Assembly (NCBI GenBank): GCA_020226215.1
Contig: CM035232.1
Coordinates: 62,691,220-62,755,219, forward strand
Source: Sindora glabra
Taxonomy: Eukaryota; Streptophyta; Magnoliopsida; Fabales; Fabaceae
DNA: 64,000 nt
Direction of reading: 5' to 3'
This document shows, piece by piece, positions 20,931 to 33,849 of this stretch. Under the pieces are notes generated by a model. It was not told the DNA's origin, ran no database searches, and saw only the letters and a list, made by a program, of their open reading frames with translations. A program made the translations under genes and the position numbers. How positions within the stretch are numbered: the first letter of the stretch is position 1; the number at the start of each line of letters is the position of its first letter.

Positions 20931-23559
20931 CACCTTTTTACAATAAATAGATATCTATGATACTAAGATTAAAAAAATATAGTAATTAATTACAACATCA
21001 TTTTATTATCTTTATTCTCATTATTATAGTACTATCAGTCTTTTAATTTTTATATTATAAGCGAAAGAAGTTAATAAGTAAGAAAAGTTTAAATTGGATT
21101 ATGGTTTGGAGGTAATCAAGTGACAATTTATGAGATTCAATTTCTAACTCTTATATTAACATTGGTCAAGTGATTAGCATAAAAAATGAAGCTATCACCT
21201 TATTTAGCATTAAATTAACAAGATATAAAAAAAATCATCATCTCACCCTTTTCTGATGGCATCTATAATGACAAAAAGGCACTATACAATTTGAAATCAA
21301 TCTTACAGGAAACTATAGTGTAGATTCATCTCAAATAACATGTACTAAATAAATAGATCATATAGGCAGTTGCAAATCTTTTTGCATAACCTCAACCATT
21401 ATCAATTTCACTAGACTTTTTTTTAATAAAAAGGAAAAATAGTACTTTTATCTTCTTGTAGAATCATATCATCATGTAAATCATTGCTTGAATTTAGCCT
21501 CTAAAACTTATTTACCTATTATTTTGAACCATTGATGTACATGTTTATTTATTATTATGACGTCTTTACAAATTCTTCCTTAATTTTTATAAATTAATTA
21601 TGTCATTAGTTTTGTTAAAGTGAAATTCATAAGTTACTAGGAATCTTCAGGACTTGAGAACTTAAGTCAAAGTCTTCTATTTTATTAGAACATGAAAAAG
21701 TCATGGTGGAATTAAAAAGTTAATAGGTAACAGTTACTACAATAGTATAAGTATTTTTCATGTCATCTTTATGAATTGAATTCAAATAGGATTCCATTAC
21801 TAGGTTTTTGCATTCTCTTTTCTTAGTTCAAGATTCTTCTATTTCTCCTTTTGATCATATACTTTTCATTTTAGATATTATTGCTAAGGCTTTAACTCTA
21901 AATCAGATTGGGTAAATCTAAGATTTTTTCCTTTATTTTTCTTCTATTTTGGATAATATATTTTCAATTCTATTAGTTTTTCTTTTTACTTATTAAAATT
22001 ATAAGATTGAAATATATGAATAATTAATTTAAAAGTGGCATTGTACATTTGTATAATAGAACTAATTCACTCAACTTTTTCATAAAGAAAAAGTGCTATA
22101 AAACTCATTTGGACTTGGAGTTTTCCGTTTACTACTGTACCTATTTGAAAAATGCATACATTCAATGTTTATTTAATATTGCTATGAAATTAACATAAAA
22201 TATGATATTAAGTTGAATGATGTTTAAATTAATATATGCTCAGTTTTATTTCTTATTATAAACTTCATCTATAATCTTTAAGATCCTAACCAAATTTACA
22301 TTGCAATGTTTACCAAGTTTAAGGTCTATGTGTCTCTATGTCCTTAATGCTAGGCTAAGTATGTGATAACATTGCAGCCCTGCTTGATATTGTAATTTAA
22401 ATTGTCTAGCATTGGTATTTTGTATTAGGATTTTGTTAAGCTTCATATTTGCATTCAAAATTTTCTTTTTAATATTGTATTTTGTATTTCGTATAGTAGG
22501 AATGATGATTAATAATAATAGTTAATTAGTAGTGTAGTTTGAAAATCTGATGAATTAAACTCTGGTACTAGTTTTATTTCTTTTGATTATGAACTTTGGA
22601 TGTTATACGAAGAAATTTAAGGGCCAAAGTTAAAGAGCAACTTAGGATATCTAAGGCTTAATCTATTTTTGTTATGCCGTACTTTATTTTTGATGTGTAA
22701 TTAGCATTTTCTACTTTTTTCCTCTGTCATTCCATGACTATTATGCTTTGATTTTGTGCCACATTTATTAGCTTATATGTTTAAGTGGCTTTGATTTTGT
22801 GCCATATGTATTTATGTGTTATGATTCACCACCCATATTTATAGTAAAAATTTATTAGTTTTATTTTCCATAAATATAAATTATGTAGCTACTTAATTAT
22901 CAAAATATTTCTTAAATTCTATAAACTTACACATCCATAATCTTCTAACACATTATAATTTTTTCTCAATCTATTTTTAAAGCACATATACTAAGTCACC
23001 ATCTAATGTACAATTCAAATACGCAACTATTCTTTATAAATAGTTTGTTTAGAGATTCAAAATTACCATTTTTATTCATCTTTGTTATGATTAAGTTATG
23101 GGATTTATTTATTTAATTTATCATTTCTCCTTTTATAAGAAAGTGGTCAAGTTCTTCAAGATTTTCCTTAAGGTCTAAATTCACATGCAAATGCAAAAAG
23201 ATATTAAAAAAATAACAACATTAATGATAGAAATGTTAGTGATTGTTGTTAGTATTTTTAAGTTATAGAAAAATTTATAAAGATACCTTATGTTGACATG
23301 GAAGAGGAGTTAAACAAAGATATATGAAGATAAAGGAAGAAAGTTGTAGGAAAAACAAACATTACACACTTTTTTTGCTATTATTGTTTAAGCTCATTCT
23401 TAAGATATTATAGAGCTTTCTGCTATACATAGTAGAAGAACTAAAATAAACTAACTAAAATTTAAACCAGTTGATCTAACCATTTAACAACTTAGGCACC
23501 TCTAACCACTTAATTGTTATTATACTTCTTTTTTTAATCTAGATTGCACATCATATTAA
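20931..23559. other. No recognisable feature
   Basis: About 2.6 kb of AT-rich sequence with no open frame of note, no clear repeat and no protein match. The part next to 23560 may include the 3' untranslated region or LTR of copia element D, which reads toward it, but I could not find LTR termini. Confidence 0.45.
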
Positions 23560-24960
23560 GCTCCTTTAATCTAGATCATGTAATGAAACTAACCCAATTG
23601 AGCTTTTCAATTTTTCAACCTTATTATTTTTTAGAGGCTTTGTTAAAATGTTAACAAACTATTCTTCAAACTTGTAATAGTAAGCTTCTAATCTACACTC
23701 ATTTACTTAATCTTTCAAAAAATGATACCTAGTCTTAATATGGCTAGTCCCACCACGAGACACAAGATTCTTAGCAAGGTTAATCTTTAATACATTACCC
23801 AAGTAGATCTATATAGGTTCACCTATACTCATATGTATTTATTCTAACAAGTTTTATAATTGTGCTACTTAACAAGCTTCTCTTACAGCTACAACATGTT
23901 TAGCTTCGCAAGATGAAAAAATAACTATATGTTATTTTCAGGACCTTCATGAGAATGTAGTTCCAGCATATAAAAATGCAAATCCTAAGGTGCTTTTCCT
24001 ATCATTGTTGTTACCATACCAATCACTACATGAAAAACTAATAATTCCAGGTTACTTGTAATGAGTGTTATTAGTAAATAATAAGCCTATATCCTTTGTT
24101 CCTTTAACACATCTTAAAATCCCTTTTTTGGCAAGAAAATGAGAATGTTATGGCTTATCCATATATCTAGTAATAAGTCCTACTCCAAAGGCAATATCTA
24201 GTTTGGTATTACACAAATATATCAAGCTTTCAATAAGTTGCATATATAAGGTTGAATTTATTAATTTTTCATTGGCTTTTCTAACTAATCTAATCCTAGT
24301 TTCAATTGAAACTTAAGATGCATTGTAAATTGGTATATTGAACTTTAAAAGCAAATCATTTAACATATTTTTCTTGATGCATAAGTAGCTCTCTTTTCAA
24401 TCTTCTTGAATTCCATCCCAAGAAAGTATGATAATAAACCTATGTTTGTCATCTCAAATTTTATTTTCATTTTGGCTTTAAATCCATTAATCTCTGCTTT
24501 ACCACTTCCAGTCACGATAAATTGTTTATATAGAAACACACTATTTAATTATCTCATCCACTTATGTTTCTCAAATACACTCTACATTCACATAAGCATT
24601 TTTTTAGTCCTATACTATTAAAAAATGCATCATTCTTTCTATTCCAAGCTATTAAGGCTTATTTTAAACTGTATAAGGCTTTCTTAAGTTTGTACTCCTT
24701 ATTTTCTTCATTAGGGTCATTTAAGATAACATATTTAATATCCAATTAACATAAAATTCAACCTTTATAAGTACCTATTGCTTCTAGCAATCTTATTATT
24801 TATATCCTAGTTATAAGGGAGAACACTTTATTGAAGTCTAGACCTGGTTTCTATAAGAACCTCTAGTAAAAAGTCTGCTCTTATACTTCTCCACTACTTT
24901 ATCTAGCTTTATCTTTCTTTTATTCACCTATTTAACATTTATAGTTCTCCTCCCATTAGA
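23560..24960 (-). pseudogene. Element D reverse transcriptase and RNase H (decayed)
   Basis: Minus-strand blocks: EYKLKKALYSLK-ALIAWNRK near 24700-24645 (the LYGLKQAPRAW motif), YINNLS near 24525 in place of YVDDL, and LMHQEKYVK near 24390 (the QKKYAKEVL segment). In RNase H, SSCEAKHVVAVREAC lies near 23910-23870, IYLGNVLKINLAKNLVSRGG near 23810-23755, HIKTRYHFLKD near 23740 and ILTKPLKNNKVEKLKSSIG near 23650-23590. The YVDD catalytic pair has been lost (NN), and stops are frequent. The last block sets the end of the polyprotein. Confidence 0.85.
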
Positions 24961-25079
24961 TAGTTCCATTAGCTCCTCGATTTCATTACTTTTGATTGCA
25001 TTTAACTATTTTTTCATTATTTCACCTTGATATTTGATTAGATTGCTTGTTCAAAATTGATTAGCTCACAATTAGCAAA

Positions 25080-26170
25080 GAGTGCCATATACACCAAATT
25101 ACCATCTTCTGTCACTGAGTTGTTTAAGAATATTTCAAAGCCTTTTACTATGGATAATATTTATTTTATTTTTTATGATCTTCTCTACATTTGCATGTTG
25201 GAGTTTTCAATTACTTCTCTTTAAACATAGTTTTCATTCTTTTCTTCTAAGTTGATTAGGCATACAAGGAACACTAGTTATCTTTCAGTCTTTTCTCTAA
25301 TCTTCCATTCCTAGCATCTTGCCTTATTAAATATCTCATCCTTACTAATGATTATCTTCTTTATTATACGATTAAACAATTTGTAGCCATCTGTTGGATG
25401 ATATCCAATCATTATTGTTCTTTCACTCTTATCATTAGATTTTTTCCTTCTTTCTTCAAGTACATAAGCAAAGCATAAGAAACCGAATATTCTTATATGT
25501 TTCACTTTTGATTTCTACCCTATACACACTTCTAGGGTTTTTTCAAAGAGCTATTTAGTAGGATTTTTACTAAGTATATAGACTACACAAGTAATTGCTT
25601 CACCCCAAAAGTTATTCAGCATTGCCTTTATTTTCAACATACTCCTCGCCATACTCAAAATGGTTTTGTTTCTCCTTTTTGCCTTTTCATTATGTGGTGG
25701 AGTACATAGAGGTGTTACTTTATAGATTATGTCTTTTTTTATAAAACCTTGTCAATCTGTTCTAAAAAAATTATTAAATCCTTTATATTATTTTCAACTA
25801 AAATCTTAAATAATTTGAAGGCTTGTAATGCTTTAGATTTGTGTTTAAGTAATTGGATTTAAGTCTTCCTACTAAAATTAGCTACAAAAGTAATGGAGTA
25901 GCTAATTTTACTAAGTGATTAAACATTGATAGGACCATGTATATTTGAGTAAACAAATTGTAACATGTTATTTAATCTTATTGTTATTATTTTTTGAAAT
26001 GGTTTTGTATGTTGTTTGCTTAACATGCATCCTCCACAAAATTTTATAGGTTAATTTACAAAAAGTAGTCCTAGTACTATCTTGTTTTTACTTAAATGAC
26101 ACAAACTTCTAAAGTTAAGATGACCAAACTTCTAGTGCCAAGTCTAAATTAGATCATCAATCACAATAGC
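25080..26170 (-). pseudogene. Element D integrase (decayed)
   Basis: Minus-strand pre-integrase zinc block: a damaged WH--FGHLNFRSLCHLSKN at about 26145-26095, CGGCMLSKQHTKPFQK at about 26040-25990 and FVYSNIHGPINV near 25960-25925. The core follows with TPPHNEKAKRRNKTI near 25705-25660, MARSMLKIKAMLNNFWGEAI near 25655-25595 and KTLEVCIG. The segment 25505-25311 is open for 64 codons and contains IRIFGFLCFAYVLEERRKK and SERTIMIGYHPTDGYKLFN, the region just after the integrase core. The catalytic Glu of the NGVAERRN motif has become Lys. Confidence 0.88.
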
Positions 26171-27060
26171 TGGGCATTGGTGTTTAGCATTTTGGATCTC
26201 AACCTTGAAAGTTTTATTCATTACAAGTAGGGCTTTAATTACTGTCCTTTCTTAAACATATAATAAGACAATTAAGTATCCTTGTTTCATCTTTATTGAA
26301 TAACATTTTTCAAGTAGTTACCTCAAACTCAATAATTTGTTCTTTATAATAGAGATAAAGAATACATATAAGATATAAGATGATCATTTCCTTTTTAATG
26401 AATTAAGATCTTCGTTTTGCCTTTAACTTGTATAGTATTATTATCATTAAATTTTTACCTTAGTTTTTAAAAAATTGTCTAAGTCTATAATCTAATCTTC
26501 TCTGCTAGTCATCTTATTGGAACATCCAATATCTAGAAAATAGGCATTTGGTAGAGTTCCATGAAGGTCATCATTGATAATACATTGTCATTTTCATCTT
26601 TCTATTTTTCTTGAGCAAATTTGGTTGTTTCTTCCTTCTTTTGCTTATTTTTATTGTTTTATACTCATTTGCAAAATGATAATATTTCTCACAATTATAG
26701 CATTGTATTTAAGACTTATAAAACCTTTTACCACGTCCTTTTTCTCTTCCTAATGTCTTTTTCCATTTGTTAGAGCTAGCTTGATCTTGGTTTGCATCAA
26801 TTTTCTCTCTTTCATTCATAGCATGATTCTTATAACCCCTACAATAAAAGATATTTTGATTTCTTCCTCTTCTATGCCTCTCAGATTTTTTTCTTTATTA
26901 AGCTCAGTATTTTTTTACATGATCATTAATGGACAATTAAGATAAAAATATTTACACACTTCTCGTATCTATTGATCGTATATTAATTCTTTATTCTCAG
27001 GCTTCAAAAGCATTTTGTGAATTATCTACAATCATTCATGTAAAATCTTTTTATTCTTTA
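26171..27060 (-). pseudogene. Element D gag C-terminus, zinc knuckle and protease (decayed)
   Basis: Minus strand. The gag tail shows the QAHE-RINIRS block near 27000 and, after a GREKGRGKRF stretch, a zinc knuckle QCYNCEKYYHFANEY at about 26705-26660 whose last cysteine is Tyr. The protease block at about 26545-26500 reads YFLDIGCSNKMTSRED, where the DSG triad has become DIG. A KTKVKI segment follows, matching the protease body. The gag N-terminal half is not present before element C begins. Confidence 0.82.
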
Positions 27061-27304
27061 ATTGTAACTAATGCATAGTTAAAATTTACAGGAGTTAGCC
27101 AAGCCAACAACCAACCAAAGAGTAAAGAACACTTGTATTTTATTAAAGGATCAATTTAGTCATTGGTTAGGCCATTAAGCCATATCGACTAAATGGTTAA
27201 ATCTTAGATCTTGCATCCAAAAATGCCAAATGCAAGAGTCTAGTAAAATAAATGGACCATTTTGCATTCCCCCTTTTAAGGTTTATACTTACCACCAAAT
27301 ATAT

Positions 27305-28250
27305 ATAATTATACTTTATAGACAATTAAAATTAGTATATTTAATTTTCACCTCACAAATTATGGCCAATAAAAAATGGTTATTTATCAGGGTTTAAAAT
27401 CTCAAGTAAAAAATAAATGGATTCATAAAAAAGTTTTTAATAACAAATCAAATTATGCTAAGTGTGCATGATGAATTTGATGAACCAATTAAATTCAAAC
27501 CTATGTATTTATTATGTTATTGGACAAATAAGAAGTTATCATATGTCATAGTGCATCATTCTAAAAAATAAGAAAATTTTATAATAATTGTCCTTTTAAT
27601 AACTTTAAAAGGTGATACACATTAAAAAATGAGATGCTTATCTTTAAGCATTCCCCTAACAACTCTACAAATAGTGACTTTATTTATACTATTCGATAAC
27701 AATAAGTCATTAGTGAAATACATGAAGGTTTGAGGGAAAAATCCTACCATAAAAAATCTCCAACCATAGTCAAGAATGTTTGTTTTGAATTGAAGATTTT
27801 AAAAACATTAAAATTTAAGTCCTTGAATCTTTTCAATTGCAAAGCCTATGTGAAAATTTAACATTTCAATTGAAAATCAATTTATCACGTAACCTTTTTT
27901 CAACTTCTTGAATCTTTTCAAGTGTAAAGCCTCTGTGAAGATTTAACATTTTGATTGAAGATCAAGTTACCTCAGAACCTTCTTTCAAAGCTAAGACCTA
28001 ACATTTGACATGATATTAAGCTTCATTGAAGCCTTCCCTCAAAATAAAAAATTTAACCATTTAATTTAAGGTTAAGTTTTCCAAAGCCTCTAATCAAAGT
28101 CAATTTAAAGATAAGAATTAAAGGATTTCTTGTATTCTTTGTCAAGAATTATATTAATGATTTACTCTTTATCTTCAAAAATTTAAAAAAATCTATTTGT
28201 TTTATAATTTTCTAATGTTATAAATTTTTTATCAAGAAAATTATGTGTAT
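27305..28250 (+). repeat. Element C 5' LTR (approximate)
   Basis: Collinear with the inverse of 12268-13105. Its first ~180 bases match the 3' LTR stub at 42663-42836: TAGACAATTAAAATTA corresponds to TAGATAATTAGAATTA, then both show AAATTATGGC-AATAAAAAA and ATAAAAAAGT. The end is set by the primer-site motif. It contains an 85-base tandem duplication. Confidence 0.7.
27822..27991 (+). repeat. 85-base tandem duplication in element C LTR
   Basis: Two adjacent units (27822-27906 and 27907-27991). Each starts CTTGAATCTTTTCAA and then has T-TAAAGCCT-TGTGAA, ATTTAACATTT, GATTGAA-ATCAA and AACCTT-TTTCAA. Sequence up to about 28090 contains further, more diverged relatives. Confidence 0.85.
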
Positions 28251-28256
28251 AAATTT

Positions 28257-28276
28257 TTGGCACACCTACTGGGACA
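28257..28276 (+). other. Element C primer-binding site region
   Basis: TTGGCACACCTACTGGGACA follows the LTR. It resembles the TTGGCACGCC-type primer site seen in plant Tat/Ogre elements. The equivalent, more decayed site of element A is at 12241-12261. Confidence 0.7.
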
Positions 28277-29063
28277 ATCTCTTGCTCCTAATTCTTTTCT
28301 TCAAAATCAAGTTTAGATAATGTTTTCAAAGGTAGAAACATTCAACAATCCATTATTTGATGCCTTAAGAGTTATCGTTGATTTATATGTTCAAGTGATT
28401 GCAATAGTAAATTTTTCTTGAATTTATGAAAGATCATCACAACAAAAATCAATGCCACTAATGATTAATATGGGGGTTAAATTCAAATGAAAAAAGAAAA
28501 GCTACAATTATCTTGGCTCAACTAACTTTATGCAAGAATTTTGAATCAACTAAGTATCCCAAGGCATTGATGTCTAAATTGAGAGAATAATTTTCAAATA
28601 ACGAAGATGTTGGCTTTTTTTTAATATACAATTCTAAGCACAATGTTTGTTATGATGACAAGTACTGCTTCCCTTAAAGAATAAGTTTCTAGTATTTTCA
28701 AAATACTTAAAAAATTGATGAAATTGATCCCAAAATAGGATAATTCTAAATATAAGCAAATGTCTATCATTTTATAAAAGAATGATGGTATTTTTAACCA
28801 ATATGATGATTTTAATGATTCATCTGAAGGTGACTCATGTGAAAAGAAGCAAGATGACTTAAAAAATGAGCAATTTCATTCAAATGATATTATTTCAGCT
28901 AAACAATTGAAGAAATTCTTTAAAGAAGCCATTAGAGACCAAGTGAAGGAAGCATGCAATCTTCCTTTCCTTTGTCAATCCATACAATCAAAAGATTAAT
29001 TTGCTAACAATGCTTCAAAGTTATTAACCACTTAAGTTTTAACAATTTAATGGTGAAGGAAAT
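28277..29063 (+). pseudogene. Element C gag, part 1 (decayed)
   Basis: Plus-strand gag N-terminal half. The clearest block is KQLKKFFKEAIRDQVKEA followed by PFLCQSIQSKD at about 28900-29000, matching the KEFIKGVIKDQVEES-FLCQTIQSKD stretch of element A. It ends with QFNGEGN at 29043-29063, the start of the retrotransposon-gag core, where the 8.6-kb insert begins. Earlier sequence from about 28300 is open only in short pieces. Confidence 0.75.
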
Positions 29064-30119
29064 TATAGCACCTTAAAAATTAGCTGAAGTATTTATGATG
29101 TTATTGGCATCACCATCAAGGCAAACTAATATAAGAATAGAGGCCTTAATATAGTTCTACTTTGGGTAGAGATTATTTAAAAAATATATTTTTAAAGACT
29201 TGCTTAAAATATGAAAATGTTAGGGAAAATAAGGATGAATGTTTATGTAAAGGAAATTGACATATATAGGTTAGATAGTATTGATGTTTAGAATGGACAA
29301 GGTTAATGGATTTCAATAGAAAGAAGATGGGCCAAATAAAAAGGTTTAGATTATTAAGATTTTGGAAATGTAATAACAATTTAAGAGTGAGAATTAGTTC
29401 ATATAGAAATTTAAGAAAATTTTTTTTTTTGGAAGAGTCCTAAAATAAGATGATTTGTGTTTAAGAAGATGAAAGGTTACGAAACATAAAAAAGAATCCC
29501 AAACCATAAAATCATTTATAAAGTAAAAACCAAGTTAGCTTAAAAAAATTTAGGGGATTATTCCATTTTTGTAAAATTTTTGCATGCTAGAATTTTTCAT
29601 AATATGAAGGATTTTTTTTGTGAAATTAAAATAATCTACATGTGGTAATTAGGTTATAACTTTTTCTAGGAAAGTTCAATTGATAAACAGTTGGAATTAT
29701 TGAAAAGTTAACATGTAGGGCATGGTACAGTAAAAATTGCATGTGTAAATGCCTAATATAGTATTAGATATGTAATTTCTCCTAAATAAGTATGAAAAAT
29801 GAGTTAAAGAAAGGCTTAACCAACCTTTGCCTTCTTGTGGAAAGGGGGCCATAGGCCTTATGATAAAAAAGGCTATACTTATTTAGTAATATGGGATAAC
29901 TAATCAAAATGGATCCAATAATCAAATGGGGAGGTCCATTTTTAGCAAAAATTTAAAGGAAAGAAAATAAAAAATTTTCATGCAACAAATAGGAGTGTTT
30001 TTTATCCGCTATTTTGAAATAGTAACAAACTAATTGAGACATAATTATCACTTGTCAAAGAATGGTAGCAAAAAAAGGATACCTTACTAATGCATGTAGA
30101 GTTCCATCTATATTTATCC

Positions 30120-30308
30120 AAAGATAAATAAATTTAAATAGAAATGAAAATATGAAAAGATAATTGATGCATGTTGTAGCTTTTCACTACCCAATATGTT
30201 AATGGAACCTAATTGTCTAAAGATAACTAAATTTAAATAGAAATAAAAATATGAAAAGATAATCGGTGCATGTTATAGCTTTTCACTACCCAATATGTTA
30301 ATGGAACT
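30120..30308 (+). repeat. Tandem duplication, period ~99 bases
   Basis: Copy 1 spans 30120-30218 and copy 2 spans 30219-30308. Both carry AAAGATAA, ATTTAAATAGAAAT-AAAA, GAAAAGATAAT and the run AGCTTTTCACTACCCAATAT up to TTAATGGAAC. Similarity is about 90% by eye. Confidence 0.85.
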
Positions 30309-30690
30309 TAAATATTTTAATGGAAATGTCATCATAAATTTACCATCAATAGGGAGTAAATATTGAATCACTAACCAATAAATGGCCACCACTATCCATT
30401 TATATCTTTTAAGTGATAAAGAAAAATTTGAAAGCTAAAATAAAAAAAAAACCAATACATTAACACCTTTAGATTTCCTACCTATACGTACAAGATAAGG
30501 TTTTAGTGGCACAATTATCCTTCTACCCATGTAGAAAAAAGATGAGTGGAGTAAATGATTTCCTCTTCTCCTAGGCTATACTCATGAAACCACGTTCTCC
30601 TCCTAAACCATGTTCATAACGAATTCCCCCTAAAATATTCTTCCTTAGTATTTCACCTCATCTTTACCCAAGACCATTAGAGGTGATCAT

Positions 30691-31775
30691 CAGTCGATTG
30701 GAATCAGTTAAACAAGCTGATTCTAACTGATCGAATCAAATCAATATATGATAAAATTAAATGGATATTAAGTGTTTAATATACTTAAATTGATTTTAAC
30801 TGACCATTTTGGTTGTCATTGGTTTCACTTCACTTCAATTGATTTTAATTATTATATCAACATAATGACAAAATATAAAAAGAAAAAAATCATCGCCAAG
30901 AAAAACACACTAATGCATGGCAACAAATAAAAGATCCAAGACCCTATTTTTTCCTAGCAACTTGGTATTCCTAAACCATAAGGACTTGGCTAGAGGAAAG
31001 TGTTATTGCATGTCTTTCAAATATTCAGCTCAGGTTTATGAAGAATTTTACATCCCAATATTTGAATTTCTTTTTATTTTTTATTATCATTTTATAATTT
31101 TATCTCAACTTTTCCTAATTAAAACCTTAGATCTACAATACCTTTGAAGACATGCAATTACCATGATCATAATCTAGGTGAATTTAAAAACTAAGATATG
31201 GAGAATGATTAAAAAAACTAAAAAGGATAGAGAGAAAGAAAAATAGAGAGAAGAAGCATTATTTTTTAGAGAGAGAAACCATGGAAGGTTTAAAAGGATA
31301 GAGGTGAATAACCTTTATGAGAGATGGAAAGAAAGATCTTTCTTTTTAGAAGGATTTTTATCTATTTGTTAGAACTTTTCACTTCTTAGTTGTCATACCT
31401 ACTCTTGCAATCTCAACAAAGATAAAGAATAAGTAAAAGGAAGAATAGTAGAGATGAACATTTCAGAGAGCTGTAGCAACTGCAATCCGATTAGGAATTG
31501 AAATCCTAAGGTCAAAATACTAGAGAGGTAGAGAGCTCAAATTAGAGTTAGAAGGCCACACAAAACTACGTAGTTTCTTTATAACAAGGTATGCTTTGGT
31601 TGAAGTTAGATATATTCAATCAAGGTATTTGTACTTATCATCGATTGAGATTGATTATTTTATAAATTATTTAAACCAAAATAATCTGAATATCTTACTC
31701 CACTTGAATTTGACTGCAATTTTTAAGCGATTTCAGGCGAATTAGTTTAGATTAAACATTTTTTACCACCCTTAA
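30691..31775. mobile_element. Possible hAT-like non-autonomous element
   Basis: The left end AGAGGTGATCATCAG and the complement of the right end, AAGGGTGGTAAAAAATG, are loosely inverted. The flanks AAGACCATT and AAAACCACT could be an eroded 8-base duplication. The interior contains CGATTGGAATCAG-like and GATTGAGATTGATT-like words typical of such elements, plus a GA-rich patch (about 31200-31350). It has no transposase. The call is tentative. Confidence 0.3.
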
Positions 31776-32989
31776 AAACCACTATTACCTCTCAATATAT
31801 ATTTATTCTACTTAAAACACCTTCATTCTTTCATTATCAAACATAACTCATGGTCCTTGCATGTTCTCCACTTCTATTCCTATCACAAGTTTAGTAAGTA
31901 TAAGAGTTAGCAATAGATTCTTTTGTAAAGTGTCATTTATGTTAATAAATGGTGCTAACTTTTAGTATTTTCCCTTTATTTTGCTAAGGTTGGATCCCTT
32001 TCTTATTTCATTATCTTCATCCATTCAAGGTGAGTATTCTCCAACATGTTCACCGTGGTCCCCTATAACTAACACACTAAACCTACAGTTAGGTAAGATG
32101 AGGGTAAACCTTACTTGAAATCCTTTTACAAAATAAATCTTTAAAAGACATGGTTGCATGATCACAAATTTAAAATCATGTAAATGAACTTAAACATGAA
32201 AAAGTTTTCATAGGATGGAAAACATTAGAAAAGAATAGATTCTTCTTAAGTTTTGTTACATACATGTGAAGAAAATGAGGTTAGTTCACCTAAAGATGTT
32301 TGAAGTTCACTAAGAAAATTTGTAAAAGAAATATTTGTGAGATATTTTCTTGCATGATTCCTTTTTTATATCTATATAGACACTATGTGATTGTGAATGC
32401 ATAATTCAAAGTGAAATTTAGGAAAAATTTAACCATAAATGCTTCAAGTATAATAAGCACCCTCAAAAAGATGTGATATCATTTGGATACTTTCATGTAT
32501 GATTAAATTTATGATAAATGTTGATGTGTGTGATATTAAAAGGCATGAGTTGCTATGAAAATCTTAAATGATGTTTTTATAACCTTTGGGTACCTTATAG
32601 AAATTTGAAAGAAAAATAAGGTTGTCTTATGTGATTTCAGGAAGTTTAATCATCTATCTTAGGGTAATAAAGTATGACAAAGAGGTATGAGATTTGCTAT
32701 AAATATTTATGATGGATTGCTTAAGTCTCTTAAGTGCTATGAGTATTTCACATAAAAGATATTAAGTTATTACAAATGTTATTATGGATGGTTGTTACTA
32801 AATCTAATGTTCAAGTAAAAGGTCTTAAATTGCACGATGAGCCATGATACTAGTACTATAGTGTTTTAGATATCTTATGATACTAATGATGAAAATAATG
32901 TTTTATTGATATGCAAGCATAGAAAAATATAAATATATACTTGATACAAATACAAATCATTCCTTGACTTGGTATGCATAAGTGTGTGA

Positions 32990-33250
32990 TCTTTCGTTTA
33001 CAAATTGTGAATGTGAATATACGTTATGAGTATAAATTGTTAACATAAATTATCAATATAAATTATGAACATGAATAAGTATAAATTGTGAGTACAAATT
33101 ATTATGAATATAAATTCTGAACATAAGTTATGATTATAAATTGTAAACTATGAATATAAATTGAAATTGTGGAATATACATATACATATACACATATTAT
33201 GGATATATTGTGAAAATGGAATATACCTCATGAATATAAATTATGAATGT
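32990..33250 (+). repeat. Low-complexity array of TGAATATAAATTR-type words
   Basis: About 15 irregular copies of a 12-16 base word such as GAATATAAATTGTGA or GAACATAAATTATGA. It leads directly into the more regular array at 33260-33640. Confidence 0.7.
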
Positions 33251-33259
33251 GGAGTATAG

Positions 33260-33640
33260 ATTATGGGTATAAATTGTAGATGTAAAATATAGAATACAAA
33301 TTGTGAATGTGAAATATTTGTTGTATGCCTATTATGAATATGTTGAAAATGTGCAACATGTAAAATATATGCAAAATATACGAAATAAGTGCAATTTACA
33401 AAATATTTAAGATATGTGAAATATGTGAGACATGTACAAAATATGAAATATGTTGAAAATATGCAATATGTGAAACATATAAAATATATGCAAAATATGT
33501 GAAATATATGCAATTTGTGAAATATGTCAAATACGTGAAATATGTGAGACATGTGAAATGTGTTAGAGATATGCAATTTATGATATATATGAAATGTGAA
33601 ATATGTGAGGTATGTGAAAAATACAAAATGAGCTCGCATG
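33260..33640 (+). repeat. AAATATGTG nonamer array with 110-base higher-order unit
   Basis: The basic word is a nonamer, AAATATGTG, with variants such as AGACATGTG and ATATATGCA. Two larger units can be aligned: one from 33339 and one from 33449, each starting TATGTTGAAAATRTGCAA and ending GAAATATGTGAGACATGT. Long frames here give proteins made of His, Tyr, Phe, Thr and Ile repeats and are not genes. Confidence 0.85.
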
Positions 33641-33849
33641 TGAAGGTATGTGACAAGTATATAAGATTATTCCATGGAACAAGCATGCTATATAAATATC
33701 AATGAAGGGATGGATAAGGCTAAACCCAATGGAATATTATAAAGCATAATGAATAAGACTACATTGAAGTTATAAGGTAAAAATGGTATTTATAATAAAT
33801 TTCATAAATCTCTTATAGATACATGCTATGTTTGATTCAAATTGTCTAT

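Larger units (their letters stand above)
23560..27060 (-). mobile_element. Element D: Ty1/copia retrotransposon (decayed), minus strand
   Basis: Minus-strand copia polyprotein remnant in the order gag C-terminus (about 27050), zinc knuckle, protease, integrase, reverse transcriptase, RNase H (ending near 23560). Integrase before RT fixes the superfamily. No LTRs were identified. Its gag N-terminus is missing, and the left LTR of element C begins about 250 bases away. The protein resembles a different copia group from element B (its gag C-terminus has the QAHE-RIN block and its knuckle follows a GRGK stretch). Confidence 0.88.

Noticed and set aside
24406..24749. Two overlapping plus-strand frames of 61-71 codons
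   Set aside because: Antisense to the reverse transcriptase of element D.
30917..31147. 76-codon plus-strand frame
   Set aside because: It lies inside the non-coding 8.6-kb insert, has no motif and ends in a stretch of hydrophobic low-complexity sequence.
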